Counted from the stretch's first letter, positions 45,842 through 56,841 are shown. The stretch: 64,000 bases of DNA from Pseudomonas orientalis (GCF_002934065.1 NZ_CP018049.1:3160501-3224500), one strand, 5' to 3'. Notes: generated by a model from the sequence alone, not told the origin. Translations and numbers: made by a program.

Positions 45842-47182
45842 TCACCATTGCACCACCTTGCGCACCGTCGTCAGCGCCTCACGTAACGCCGTCATCGACA
45901 CCGACCCCAAGGCCAGACGCAGGGCATGGGGCACATGCGTGGAGACGGCAAAAGGGTCGGCGGTGGATACGCAAATACCCTCGCGTTGCAAACTCATGGC
46001 CACCTGATCGGCGCGGCTGTCTTCGGTCAGCGGTAGCCACAGGAAATAGGACGAGGGATGGCTGATATAGCTCAGCCCCTTCAGCACTTGCGCCGCCAAA
46101 CGTTGCCGCGCCTGGGCATCCTCACGTTTTTGCGCCTCCAGCCGCGCCACGGTGCCGTCTTCGATCCAGGCCACGGCGATTGCACTCATCACCCCCGGCA
46201 CGTTCCAGGTGGTTGCCATCAGGGTGCGCTCCAATCGCTTGACCCAATCCAGGGGCGCCGCGACAAAACCCACGCGCAAGCCAGTGGCGACACTCTTGGA
46301 TAATCCACCGACGTACACCGTGCGCTCAGGCGCCAGCATCGCCACCGGCGGCGGTGCATGTTCGGCGAGAAAAGCGTAGGCGGCGTCCTCGATGATCATC
46401 AACTGATGCTGTCGGGCGATCGCCACCAGGCGCTCGCGCTGCGCCAGGCTCATCACCCAGCCCAGCGGGTTATGCACGGTCGGTATGCTGTAGACCGCGC
46501 GCACCGGGCGCTTGCGGCACAGCGCCTGCAGATGATCCAGGTCCGGCCCGGTGGCACTGGCCGGGATCGCGACGATTTCCAGGTGCAGGGTCTCGGCCAG
46601 CACCTTCAAGCCGGAATAGGTCAATGCATCGACGGCAATCACATCGCCAGGTTTGAGCAGCGCCATCATTGTTATTGCCAAGCCGTGCTGGGCGCCGCTG
46701 ACCAGCAATACCTGTTCGGCCTGCGCCGCCAGCCCGCGATGCAACAGGTGCCGCGCGACGACCGCGCGCTCATGCAGGCGGCCGGCATGGGGTTGATAAC
46801 GCAACAGCGCTTCGAGGTCGCCCGACAACGCCAACTGGCGCAGTGCGTTGCGCAGCAAGTCTGCCTGGCCGGGCAATGACGGGTAGTTGAAATTCAGGTC
46901 GAGCATGCCCGTTGCCACAGGCATTTGCCCGCTGCCCTGCCCCGGCGGCAATGCTATCTCGCGCACGAAGGTGCCACGCCCGGTCTCACCACTGACCAGC
47001 CCCATCGCCTCCAGCTCGCTGTACACCCGGCTCGCCGTGGCCAACGCCAGCCCATGCTCGGCGGCGAGTTGACGGTGGGTGGGCAGGCGTGTGCCGGGCG
47101 ACATGGTGCCCGAGCGAATGGCCTCGGCGAACGTATCGACCAGCGATTTATAGCGGGCGCGGGGCATAGTGGGTGTATCCAT
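45842..47182 (-). CDS. MocR-type GntR regulator with aminotransferase domain
   Basis: The 446-residue protein has an N-terminal GntR winged helix (RLPTHRQLAAEHGLALATASRVYSELE region, residues 30-70) and an aminotransferase domain with TVHNPLGWVMS, an aspartate in IIEDAAYAFL and the PLP lysine in GGLSKSVATGLRVG. It is divergent from a DMT transporter gene, and the gap between them holds a GATTG/CAATC palindrome, so the transporter is the likely target. This pairing is common for MocR proteins that control transport of amines or PLP-related compounds. ATG at 47182 starts the conserved part. Confidence 0.86.
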   Translation of the reverse strand: MDTPTMPRARYKSLVDTFAEAIRSGTMSPGTRLPTHRQLAAEHGLALATASRVYSELEAMGLVSGETGRGTFVREIALPPGQGSGQMPVATGMLDLNFNYPSLPGQADLLRNALRQLALSGDLEALLRYQPHAGRLHERAVVARHLLHRGLAAQAEQVLLVSGAQHGLAITMMALLKPGDVIAVDALTYSGLKVLAETLHLEIVAIPASATGPDLDHLQALCRKRPVRAVYSIPTVHNPLGWVMSLAQRERLVAIARQHQLMIIEDAAYAFLAEHAPPPVAMLAPERTVYVGGLSKSVATGLRVGFVAAPLDWVKRLERTLMATTWNVPGVMSAIAVAWIEDGTVARLEAQKREDAQARQRLAAQVLKGLSYISHPSSYFLWLPLTEDSRADQVAMSLQREGICVSTADPFAVSTHVPHALRLALGSVSMTALREALTTVRKVVQW

Positions 47183-47193
47183 GACAATTTTTT

Positions 47194-47206
47194 GATTGCC
47201 CCAATC
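47194..47206. promoter_or_regulatory. Palindrome between MocR and DMT transporter genes
   Basis: GATTG and CAATC are inverted around CCC in the 75-base divergent region. It is a candidate binding site for the MocR protein, inferred from position only. Confidence 0.4.
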
Positions 47207-47257
47207 TTCGGCCCTAGGATGGCGCCTACGCAACTCCTCTTTTTCGGACCAGTCCCC

Positions 47258-48148
47258 ATGCAACGCACCTCTCCGCTCGGCACTCTGGATACGCGCACCC
47301 AGGGCTGGATCAACGGATTTATCGGCGTAGTGATTTTCAGCGGATCGTTACCGGCCACGCGCCTGGCGGTGATGGAGTTCGACCCGGTGTTCCTGACCGT
47401 GATCCGCGCGACGCTCGCCGCCATCCTGGGGGTGTGCCTGCTGCGATTGTTCAAGGAAAAACGCCCCTCCCGCCGACAATGGACGCCCTTGGCCATTGTC
47501 GCGCTCGGCGTGGTAATCGGGTTTCCCCTGCTGACCGCGCTGGCGCTGCAATACGTGACTTCGGCGCACTCCATTGTGTTTATCGGCCTGCTGCCGCTGG
47601 CAACGGCAATCTTCGGCGTGCTGCGCGGCGGTGAGCGGCCCAGGCCGGTGTTCTGGCTTTTTTCAGTGATGGGCAGTGCGCTGGTGATGGGTTATGCCTT
47701 CGCCCAGGGCCTGAGTGCAGCGCCCGCCGGAGATGTGCTGATGCTGTTGGCGGTGCTGGTCTGCGGCCTGGGCTATGCCGAAGGCGCCACGCTGTCACGC
47801 AGCCTCGGCGGCTGGCAGGTGATTTGCTGGGCCTTGGTGGTGTCGCTGCCCGTCGTCGCGCCGTTGAGCCTGCTGCTGGCGCCCGCCTCGTTCACGGCCA
47901 TCAGCCTGCCGGCCTGGCTGAGCCTGGGCTACGTGACAGTGTTCAGCATGTTGATCGGCTTTGTGTTCTGGTATCGCGGCCTGGCACAGGGGGGCATCGC
48001 CGCGGTCGGCCAGTTGCAGCTGCTGCAACCGTTCTTTGGCCTGGCCCTGGCGGCGGGCCTGTTGCATGAGCAGGTGAGCCTGGGGATGCTGCTGGTCACG
48101 GTGGCGGTGATCGGTTGCGTGGCCGGGGCCAAAAGGTTCGCGCGCTAG
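47258..48148 (+). CDS. DMT superfamily (EamA) transporter
   Basis: The 296-residue protein has ten membrane segments in two EamA repeats, with the second-repeat signature SLGYVTVFSMLIGFVFWYRGLA and QLQLLQPFFGLALAAGLLHE. It probably exports or imports a small metabolite under control of the divergent MocR protein. ATG at 47258 leaves a normal N-terminus; a longer reading frame upstream overlaps the regulator and is not credible. Confidence 0.85.
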   Translation: MQRTSPLGTLDTRTQGWINGFIGVVIFSGSLPATRLAVMEFDPVFLTVIRATLAAILGVCLLRLFKEKRPSRRQWTPLAIVALGVVIGFPLLTALALQYVTSAHSIVFIGLLPLATAIFGVLRGGERPRPVFWLFSVMGSALVMGYAFAQGLSAAPAGDVLMLLAVLVCGLGYAEGATLSRSLGGWQVICWALVVSLPVVAPLSLLLAPASFTAISLPAWLSLGYVTVFSMLIGFVFWYRGLAQGGIAAVGQLQLLQPFFGLALAAGLLHEQVSLGMLLVTVAVIGCVAGAKRFAR

Positions 48149-48217
48149 CGCTACGGCCCAAGGCCTGCTAAACAGAAGTGTCGTCCCCCGCCATACCGCT
48201 AATCGAGGACCGCACCG

Positions 48218-49105
48218 ATGACTCGTCTTACCGCCAAGGACTTTGCTCCCGAGCTGCTGGAACTCTACGACGGCTACGCCCACGGCACGCTTAACCGCCG
48301 CGAATTTCTCGACCGCGCCGCGCTGTTCACCTTTGGCGGTCTGACCGCCTCGGCCCTGCTCGCCGCCCTGAGCCCCAACTACGCGCTGGCCGAACAGGTG
48401 AAATTCACCGATCCCGACATCGTCGCCGACTACATCACCTATCCGTCACCCAAGGGCAACGGCACGGTGCGCGGCTACCTGGTGCGGCCGGCCAAGGCCG
48501 TCGGCAAGTTACCTGCGGTGGTGGTCGTGCACGAAAACCGTGGCCTCAACCCCTACATCGAAGACGTCGCACGGCGCCTGGCCAAGGCCGGCTTTATCGC
48601 CCTGGCGCCGGATGGCCTGACCTCGGTGGGTGGCTATCCCGGCAACGATGAAAAAGGCGTGGCCCTGCAGCAGACCGTTGACCCGACAAAGCTGATGAAC
48701 GACTTCTTCGCCGCCATCGAGTGGCTGATGCACCACGACAGCGGTACCGGCAAAGTCGGCATCACCGGTTTCTGTTATGGCGGCGGCGTCACAAACGCGG
48801 CGGCAGTGGCCTACCCGGAACTGGGCGCGGCCGTGTCGTTCTACGGACGCCAGCCCGAGGCCAGGGACGTGCCGCGCATCAAGGCGCCGATCATGCTGCA
48901 TTACGGTGAGTTGGATACGCGCATCAATGAAGGTTGGCCGGCGTACGAGCAGGCGCTGAAGGCCGCAGGTACGACCTACGAAACGTATATCTACAAGGGC
49001 GCCAACCACGGTTTTCATAATGATTCGACGCCGCGTTACGACGATGCAGCCGCGAACCTGGCCTGGGAACGCACCCTGGGATGGTTCCGCAAGTACCTCG
49101 CCTAG
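48218..49105 (+). CDS. Dienelactone hydrolase family protein with Tat-type N-terminus
   Basis: The 295-residue protein carries NRREFLDRAALFTFGGLTASALLAALS (residues about 26-52), a twin-arginine-like signal that sits later than usual, so export by Tat is possible. The hydrolase core has the cysteine nucleophile in GFCYGGG, an aspartate in YGELDTRINE and a histidine in GANHGFHND. This matches dienelactone hydrolase-type enzymes such as YghX. The substrate is unknown. Confidence 0.82.
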   Translation: MTRLTAKDFAPELLELYDGYAHGTLNRREFLDRAALFTFGGLTASALLAALSPNYALAEQVKFTDPDIVADYITYPSPKGNGTVRGYLVRPAKAVGKLPAVVVVHENRGLNPYIEDVARRLAKAGFIALAPDGLTSVGGYPGNDEKGVALQQTVDPTKLMNDFFAAIEWLMHHDSGTGKVGITGFCYGGGVTNAAAVAYPELGAAVSFYGRQPEARDVPRIKAPIMLHYGELDTRINEGWPAYEQALKAAGTTYETYIYKGANHGFHNDSTPRYDDAAANLAWERTLGWFRKYLA

Positions 49106-49143
49106 ACACAATCAGACGTTGGAGGGGCCTGTCCCCTCTTCTA

Positions 49144-50016
49144 TCAGACGCTACTCGTCTGCAACCACCCTTTGAACGCCAGCATGGCAGGTGTTTCGGC
49201 CCGCGACTGCAAGCGCGTCAGCCAGTAACTGCCGGTGGTGATCTGCACCCCGAAGGGCTGGCGAATCACATCACGCTCCAATTGCCGCGAAAACATCAGC
49301 GCCGGCGCGAGTGCCACGCCGATGCCCTGCAGCGCCGCGTCCATCATCGCCAGCGACGAATCGAACACGATGCTGCGCGGCAATAAAGTGTCTGCGGGTA
49401 ATCCGGCAGCCTGGAACCACAGATTCCATTCATCGGCGCGGTAAGAGCGCAGCAATGTGTGCTTCAACAGGTCGGCAGGCGTGTGCAACTGCTCGGCAAG
49501 GTGCGGTACACACAGCACGCTGAGCGGTGCTTCCAGCAGTTGGCAGGCTTCAGTGCCGTGCCAGGCGCCGGCACCAAAACGGATCGCATAATCCAGGCCT
49601 TCCGCGGCGACATCGACGCGGTTGTTGTGCGTGGACAGGCGCAGATCGATAAACGGGTAGCGACTCTGGAAGTCCGGCAAGCGCGCCAACAGCCAGCCCA
49701 CCGCAAAGGTACCGACGGCGCCGACCGACAGCACCTCGCGGTAATGCCCGGCCTCGAACTGGCCCAGCGTATGGGCAATGCGGTCGAACGATTCGCGCAG
49801 CACCGGCAACAGGGTTTCGCCTTCGCGCGTGAGCATCAGCCCGCGAGGCAAGCGTTTGAACAGTGTGACGTTGAGTTGCGCTTCCAGGCTTTTGACCTGG
49901 TGGCTGACCGCCGCCTGGGTTACACATAACTCGATGGCAGCACGCGTAAAGCTCAAGTGACGGGCCGAAGCCTCGAAGGCGCGCAGGGCATTGAGGGGTA
50001 GATGGGAACGCAGCAT
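49144..50016 (-). CDS. ampR: LysR family regulator AmpR
   Basis: AmpR controls the neighbouring beta-lactamase in response to peptidoglycan recycling fragments. The 290-residue protein begins with PLNALRAFEASARHLSFTRA, then the LysR helix-turn-helix (VTQAAVSHQVKSLE). It has the family stretches DLRLSTHNNRVDVAAEGLDY and GAWHGTEA, which match known AmpR sequences. It is divergent from ampC. ATG at 50016 fits the known N-terminus; the codons before it are not conserved. Confidence 0.92.
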   Translation of the reverse strand: MLRSHLPLNALRAFEASARHLSFTRAAIELCVTQAAVSHQVKSLEAQLNVTLFKRLPRGLMLTREGETLLPVLRESFDRIAHTLGQFEAGHYREVLSVGAVGTFAVGWLLARLPDFQSRYPFIDLRLSTHNNRVDVAAEGLDYAIRFGAGAWHGTEACQLLEAPLSVLCVPHLAEQLHTPADLLKHTLLRSYRADEWNLWFQAAGLPADTLLPRSIVFDSSLAMMDAALQGIGVALAPALMFSRQLERDVIRQPFGVQITTGSYWLTRLQSRAETPAMLAFKGWLQTSSV

Positions 50017-50060
50017 GGTTGGCCCTATTTTTTCTAATAGCTCGTGCAAGATATCATCGT

Positions 50061-51303
<1,243 letters not shown>

Positions 51304-51458
51304 CGCCTGGCGCAAAACCTATACGGATTGGGTTGGCTAGCCTGATAAAAACTTTGCAATAGTCAAAGCGGGAACGTGCTTTCGGAAACCGACGACGGAT
51401 TAGCACTGCCTCACGTACGAAACGTGCGGTAGCCAAGTCGTCTTTCCGGAGCCAGTCG

Positions 51459-54400
51459 ATGCCCGTTATCTCTCAACGCCCCGCAGAAATTTTTCCTACT
51501 GAGCAACCCTCTTCCACCGATCCCGCTGCAGCGAATACGGCCACAGCGGTGTCGCCTGCCGAGCACGATACACCGACCTCGTCATGGATTGAGCTGATCA
51601 AGCGCTCGCCAGGTTACAAAGCGGATAGCCAACTCGCCGCCGCTTATGCCGCTGAGCTGGTCAATGCGGCAGATGACGAAAGTGCAAGCAATTACAACAC
51701 CCCGGTGTTACCCGTTCCTTGCGACTCAAGGTTCGGACAATGGCGCCAGCACCTCGATGACCTGCTCGCAGGGCCCGACTTTCAGCAATGGGCCGACCTC
51801 AATAAAATTGATCGCTCCAAGCCCATCCGCATTTCCCCTCAATTGGGCGGGTCGCTGGAACACATCACCGTGAGTATCAAACCCAGGTCCCGTCATGATC
51901 CTGCGCAAATCTATGCGTTCAGCCCTGGGCAGGGCAAACCAATGCCAGACTCCTGGCGGTTGATCATGCAAGCCGCGAGCACCTTGGCACCGGGTCGCAG
52001 CTCCGTCGTAGTGCCCGCCCCCGGCCAGTCTTCGCCCGGCGCACATGCCGAGCGTCCTGCCACGCTTTCTGAGATCGCTGCGTTTTACGGCGAGTCTCTT
52101 CCTGATACCCGGCAGCAGGCCATGAACCGCGCAAATGAGCTGAAACAGGTAGGCGCGTTTCCGATGCCCGATACCTCCCTGTCAAGCGCACAGCTTGAGA
52201 GCGGATCTGAAGAGACACTTGATCGGCAGCAAAAGACCCTGGGCGATATTCACAATGAAAACCGACTGTTTCAGCAGTTAAGCAAGGCACTCGAATCACT
52301 CAGACCCGCGCCGGAGCCCGCTGATACCCGGCCGATTTTCATCGCCGAGCCGCAGACACCCGGGGCTGCCGAGCGCATCGAAAAAGCCAGGATCAAGGAG
52401 TTTCTGCAAAGCAACCACGTACCGATCGATCCCTCTTCCTGGTACTTCCAGGACGCGCAGTTGATGCCCGAGGATAACGTCAGCATTGAGCGATTCATCG
52501 CCGATAGCGGCCGTAAAATTCCGGAAACAAAAGATGAAATAAAAATCCTTATTGAACACCTCAGACACGACGTTGCGCCAGCCCCGCCTGATGGCAACTT
52601 CACCGGTGCCCTGGGTTGGGAGGTGCCCCTGAGCCTGGATGAACAAAAGCAGGTTTACTCGCATATCGCCTATAACAACTTGCAACTGCCGGGACTCGGC
52701 GGCACGCACGCCAGCGATAAAAAAGGCGATGCCTTTAATTACTTGACAAAAAACCTTCACTTCACACCTCAGCAGCTTCAATATCCTCGCCACATATTGA
52801 GCGAGATTCTCGCTTCACCGAAAGCCAGGGAATTGGAGGCCGTCCTCCAAAAGAAGATGGGGGCCGCAGAGGACAAAGACAGTTCCGACTGGGTCTTGGC
52901 AGCAATGTCGCTGGGGCTGGGCTCTCCATCCTGGATGGAGCCTGCCAAGAGAAATGAAGTGGCCCAGTATGATCTGGCCGACAAGGCCTTTCACGGCAGG
53001 CCGTTGGAGAATATCCGCCAGGGTCTTGAGGAACACCTGGTATCCAGCGGGCGCGCAACCCCTGATTTGGCGCCGACGGCCGCCTACCTGTTGCTTTCCC
53101 GAGCAGCGCCTGAACTGCTGGTCAAAGATATTCCCAGCTACGTGACCTACGGCTCGCCCAGCTGGTTCAGCCTGAAATCCACGGTGGCCTTCATCGAGGC
53201 CAAGAGCCCCGGCAGCTGCGCAAACATGACCTTTAACCAAGTGGCAAACTACGGCAGTCTCGAACCCATCACGGACCAGGATGAACAGCTGCTCAATGAG
53301 GTCAAGCAGGACGCATTGATCGATTGGGCATTGATGCACGGGGTCCTGCCAGCATCCACTACGGGAAACTATTCGGCCCAGCAGTTGAGCGCTGCGCACA
53401 GCACGTTCTCTGAGGTGATGGGCGGGCTGACAGCTATCAGCACCGACTTAAGCGCGCCCTTGCCCCGTCTGAAAGATAAGGCGTTGGAACTGATGGGCAA
53501 GCACTTTAAAAATGTCGACCTCACCGCCAAGGTCATCAGCCGAGCCGCGGATAAAACCAGCAACGCACTCAATATCGCCCCATGGGATGTTACCTATGGA
53601 CCTTACTCGTTGCTGGACTTCAGCCTCTCTGCAGACCTGCAGAGTTTGAAAAACAATAAAGAGTGGTACTCATTCGACCAGCAAAAAGTCCCGACGGGTG
53701 CGATCCAGTCACTCAACGTCCTTCCGGACATCAAAGCCATTCACACCGCCGATCTTGCAGACTTCGATAGCCGGCGAAAGGCCTCACTGACCCATCTCAC
53801 CAGGCATTTGATTGCGCAACTGCCTCTGGCCGACAGGCAGCAGTTGCAATACGGAGAAATTGAAATACTGCGCAAAAGACCGATTCAAAAATTCACCAGT
53901 ACTGGCATCGGGAGTTACACGGAAATGTCGTACCCCACGCCGGAGAAGAGCAACCTCGAGGAGCCGTTGCTAATTAAGGCTACCCATCGAGGCAAAACCA
54001 TCACCTACGAATTCAACCCGGCAAAAAACTACATACGGCCAAGTTCTGTCAAAGCCGGCTTACAAGAAGAGTGGCAAGAAACGCACAAGAACTCCGTGAC
54101 GGGCTATCGCTACAAAAACGTGATCGTAGAACCCCTGAAGGACAGTCAAGTGCGTGAAAGTCAATTGCAGGCGGCACCGGTAGCGGCAGATGAGTCATTT
54201 ATCCCCGCGTCCTATATCAGTCCCCGCAGCCGACTGCTCAGTGAGGCGGTGACCCGGTATTGCTACGAGGACTGCGACTTGAAAAGCCTAACGGCCGCCG
54301 CCCATCACACCACCAAGTTTGACGAAGAAGACGGCGAGCACGAAGCAAACACCAACGCTTTACTGGGTACCATCCCGTTCGCGAACGGAATCCGGCATGC

Positions 54401-55499
54401 GATTCAGGGCGACTGGCAAGAGGCAACCATCGGGCTTGTATTTGATGGAGTCATGCTTCTGGCGCCAAGTCTTCCGAAAACAGTCAGGGGGCTATCCTCG
54501 GTGCCCTCCCGGCTCAGGAGCACTCGAGCGTTCGGTAGCCAACTCTTCAAAAGCACGCCCAATATATCTTCTTATACGGCCAATGGCCCATTCAACAACC
54601 TGACCCGTGCCCGAACCGGACGCTATGAATTGTCCAAGTTTGCCTCCCGTCCCGATATCGCCGAGGGCACCTATAAAAAAGGCAGTGCGACCTTGTCAGC
54701 ACCTGCGAAGCTGGACAACAAAACCGGAAAATGGACAGCATTCAATCCTGTGAAGAACAAGTCCTATGGAAAACCGCTTCAGAATTACACACCGCACGCG
54801 AAGCTCGATCATGCAACAACTGGCCTGGGTCGTCATGGACTGACAAGTAGGGAGCGTGCGTTGGATATCGCACTGGGGAGGGATAATGTGATTCAAATGG
54901 GGGGACCGATGACCGGCTTTCAGAACATCGCCGACGAAATATACACGTTTTCGGATGTCTTCAAACAAACAAACCGTCTTAACATCGTCGCCCACGGCGT
55001 AGAGCGTGGTTTGTTCGACAAGCTATCTGGAAACGGCACAAAAGTGATTGTGGATAATACCCTTTATGATGCGCCGGGTTTAGTTAAATTATTGCGCAGT
55101 AAAGGGGTGGACCCTGCCAGTTTCGATAACGTGCGCCTGCTGATTTGTTATTCAGGAGAAGGGCGAAGCAAAGCGTTTGCGCGGCTATTCCAACAGGAAA
55201 TAAAAAAACCCGTAAAAGCGTTTGAAGGTAAAGTGACGATGACCTACGGTTCAACGGATGTAAGCAAAAAAAGAGACGTGATACGCGGCCTCGTTACGCA
55301 GAACAATCCAACAGCAACGCCGCATCTGGTCGATATGGCGACCGACGTTTTGCTCAAGCAGAAATTTTTAGGAAAAATCACACCTATCGTCTCTAAAAAC
55401 CATGGGCAAAAAATTATGATTAACATGGCAGGTTTGAACCAACCAGACAGATATATACCGTCTGTAATTGAGTACAGGCCGCGCCAGTTCATGCGCTGA
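51459..55499 (+). CDS. Large orphan toxin/effector-like protein with His...Cys C-terminal domain
   Basis: The 1346-residue protein has no signal peptide and no recognised N-terminal domain. Its first 50 residues are rich in Ser, Thr and Pro (7 Ser in 50), as in many type III effectors, but Glu10 breaks one rule for that class. The middle (350-950) is mostly helical. A hydrophobic stretch (IGLVFDGVMLLAPSL) lies near 995-1010. The C-terminal domain has NIVAHG (His1179) and, 51 residues later, LLICYSGEG (Cys1230), the order and spacing of clan CD cysteine peptidases such as the MARTX processing domain. The 3' end is much lower in GC than neighbouring genes. No immunity gene follows. The function is unproven; an anti-eukaryotic effector or toxin is the best guess. 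Confidence 0.7.
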   Translation: MPVISQRPAEIFPTEQPSSTDPAAANTATAVSPAEHDTPTSSWIELIKRSPGYKADSQLAAAYAAELVNAADDESASNYNTPVLPVPCDSRFGQWRQHLDDLLAGPDFQQWADLNKIDRSKPIRISPQLGGSLEHITVSIKPRSRHDPAQIYAFSPGQGKPMPDSWRLIMQAASTLAPGRSSVVVPAPGQSSPGAHAERPATLSEIAAFYGESLPDTRQQAMNRANELKQVGAFPMPDTSLSSAQLESGSEETLDRQQKTLGDIHNENRLFQQLSKALESLRPAPEPADTRPIFIAEPQTPGAAERIEKARIKEFLQSNHVPIDPSSWYFQDAQLMPEDNVSIERFIADSGRKIPETKDEIKILIEHLRHDVAPAPPDGNFTGALGWEVPLSLDEQKQVYSHIAYNNLQLPGLGGTHASDKKGDAFNYLTKNLHFTPQQLQYPRHILSEILASPKARELEAVLQKKMGAAEDKDSSDWVLAAMSLGLGSPSWMEPAKRNEVAQYDLADKAFHGRPLENIRQGLEEHLVSSGRATPDLAPTAAYLLLSRAAPELLVKDIPSYVTYGSPSWFSLKSTVAFIEAKSPGSCANMTFNQVANYGSLEPITDQDEQLLNEVKQDALIDWALMHGVLPASTTGNYSAQQLSAAHSTFSEVMGGLTAISTDLSAPLPRLKDKALELMGKHFKNVDLTAKVISRAADKTSNALNIAPWDVTYGPYSLLDFSLSADLQSLKNNKEWYSFDQQKVPTGAIQSLNVLPDIKAIHTADLADFDSRRKASLTHLTRHLIAQLPLADRQQLQYGEIEILRKRPIQKFTSTGIGSYTEMSYPTPEKSNLEEPLLIKATHRGKTITYEFNPAKNYIRPSSVKAGLQEEWQETHKNSVTGYRYKNVIVEPLKDSQVRESQLQAAPVAADESFIPASYISPRSRLLSEAVTRYCYEDCDLKSLTAAAHHTTKFDEEDGEHEANTNALLGTIPFANGIRHAIQGDWQEATIGLVFDGVMLLAPSLPKTVRGLSSVPSRLRSTRAFGSQLFKSTPNISSYTANGPFNNLTRARTGRYELSKFASRPDIAEGTYKKGSATLSAPAKLDNKTGKWTAFNPVKNKSYGKPLQNYTPHAKLDHATTGLGRHGLTSRERALDIALGRDNVIQMGGPMTGFQNIADEIYTFSDVFKQTNRLNIVAHGVERGLFDKLSGNGTKVIVDNTLYDAPGLVKLLRSKGVDPASFDNVRLLICYSGEGRSKAFARLFQQEIKKPVKAFEGKVTMTYGSTDVSKKRDVIRGLVTQNNPTATPHLVDMATDVLLKQKFLGKITPIVSKNHGQKIMINMAGLNQPDRYIPSVIEYRPRQFMR

Positions 55500-55563
55500 G
55501 CCGCTGCCGGCACACTCAGGGCTGTGGTTTATCGGGCACTTGGATTTTCAACTGCCGAGCGCC

Positions 55564-56841
55564 CTATTCCACATCCCCCCACGTCATCCGAAACGACGCC
55601 CCGCCCCACTCCGAAACCAGCACTTGCACCTGACCGCCGTGCCACTGGCTGACCCGTTTGACCAGTGCCAAGCCCAAGCCAAACCCGCCCGTGCGGCGGT
55701 CGCGGCTGGTATCCAGGCGCAGGAAGGGTTCGAAGATCTTGGCGCGCCCCTCCGGCGGTACGCCCGGGCCGTCGTCATTGACTCGCACTTCATAGCCGCT
55801 GCCGAACGTCACCAGCGACACTTCCACGCGGTGATCGGCATAACGGATCGCGTTGCGCAGCAGGTTTATCACCGCCCTTGCCATGAAGCGCGGTTCGATC
55901 TGAATGAAATCGACCTCACAGGTGCGCAGCGACAATTGCACGCCCGCCGCCTCCGCCTCCAGCGCCACGCTGCCGAGCACACTGTCCAGCCAGCTGTGGG
56001 CCTCGATATTCTCGCGAGTCACCTGGGTCGCGCCACGCTCCAGGCTGGCGTAGGTCAACAGCTCGGAGACCATTTCTTCCAACTCGCCAAGGTCGGCGTA
56101 CATATTGGCGATCAGTTCGCGGCTCTGGCGCGGATCGGCCTGCTGCCTGAGCTGATCCAGTTCAAAGGACAAGCGCGCAATCGGCGTGCGCAATTCGTGG
56201 GACACCGCGTTGGTCAGTTCGCGCTGGTTGGCGATCAGGCTTTCGATGCGCCCGGCCATCTGATTGAAGTGCCCGGCCAGTGCGCGCACGGTGGAGCGAC
56301 GCGGCAGCAGGATGCGCGAACCGAGGTCGTTGTCGCCAAAGCGCTGTGCCGCCAGGCGAATGTGCTCCAGGTCGCGCCAGTGCGGGCGCACCCAGAAATA
56401 CAGGACGATGGCCAGGCTTACGCCGAGGAAGGCATAGGCCCACAGGTACAGCCACTTGGGCTCTTCCGGCAATTGGATCTCAAGCAATTGCGCGCCGTCG
56501 TCGATAGGCGCGAGAAACTTCATGAAGTCCTCGCGCACCACCACTTGATCACCCGCCAGCAGCTTCTGTTCGCGCTCGCTCAGCTGCTGGGCGTCGCGCT
56601 GCACCAGTTTCAGACGCAACCCATAATGCGGTTGCAGCTCCTCCAGGCGTGCCTGGCGCGCCGCTCCCCGCACCGGCCGCAGTTGCTCCACCAGGGCCCA
56701 CGCCGGACCGCGCAAGGCCTCTCGGTTATAGGTCTCGTTGGACTCGGGCATGTACGCGTCCAGGCCGTAATTGACCAGCCAGATCGACCCGGCCAGGCCG
56801 AGCGCGAGGATCACATAGAGGCGCAGATACAGGCGCAGCAC
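55564..56841 (-). CDS. Sensor histidine kinase, RstB-like
   Basis: The 425-residue protein has two membrane segments (about 5-25 and 135-155) that enclose a periplasmic sensor. A HAMP domain, a HisKA box with VSHELRTPIARL and an ATPase domain with NLLRNAIRYA, DDGPGVP and GFGLGLALVKR follow. It begins directly after its response regulator (56841/56842) and is co-transcribed with it. The RstB resemblance is by overall architecture; the signal is unknown. Confidence 0.85.
   Translation of the reverse strand: MLRLYLRLYVILALGLAGSIWLVNYGLDAYMPESNETYNREALRGPAWALVEQLRPVRGAARQARLEELQPHYGLRLKLVQRDAQQLSEREQKLLAGDQVVVREDFMKFLAPIDDGAQLLEIQLPEEPKWLYLWAYAFLGVSLAIVLYFWVRPHWRDLEHIRLAAQRFGDNDLGSRILLPRRSTVRALAGHFNQMAGRIESLIANQRELTNAVSHELRTPIARLSFELDQLRQQADPRQSRELIANMYADLGELEEMVSELLTYASLERGATQVTRENIEAHSWLDSVLGSVALEAEAAGVQLSLRTCEVDFIQIEPRFMARAVINLLRNAIRYADHRVEVSLVTFGSGYEVRVNDDGPGVPPEGRAKIFEPFLRLDTSRDRRTGGFGLGLALVKRVSQWHGGQVQVLVSEWGGASFRMTWGDVE

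Noticed and set aside
46925..47257. Long N-terminal extension of the DMT transporter
   Set aside because: It overlaps the divergent MocR gene antisense and encodes Arg/Gln-rich sequence; the true start is 47258.
50017..50060. Exact AmpR operator
   Set aside because: The position is right, but I could not match the published site base by base, so only the promoter is listed.
51370..51410. HrpL-box-like GGAAC upstream of the effector-like gene
   Set aside because: GGAAC at 51371 is not followed by CCAC at 15-17 bases, so no hrp promoter is claimed.
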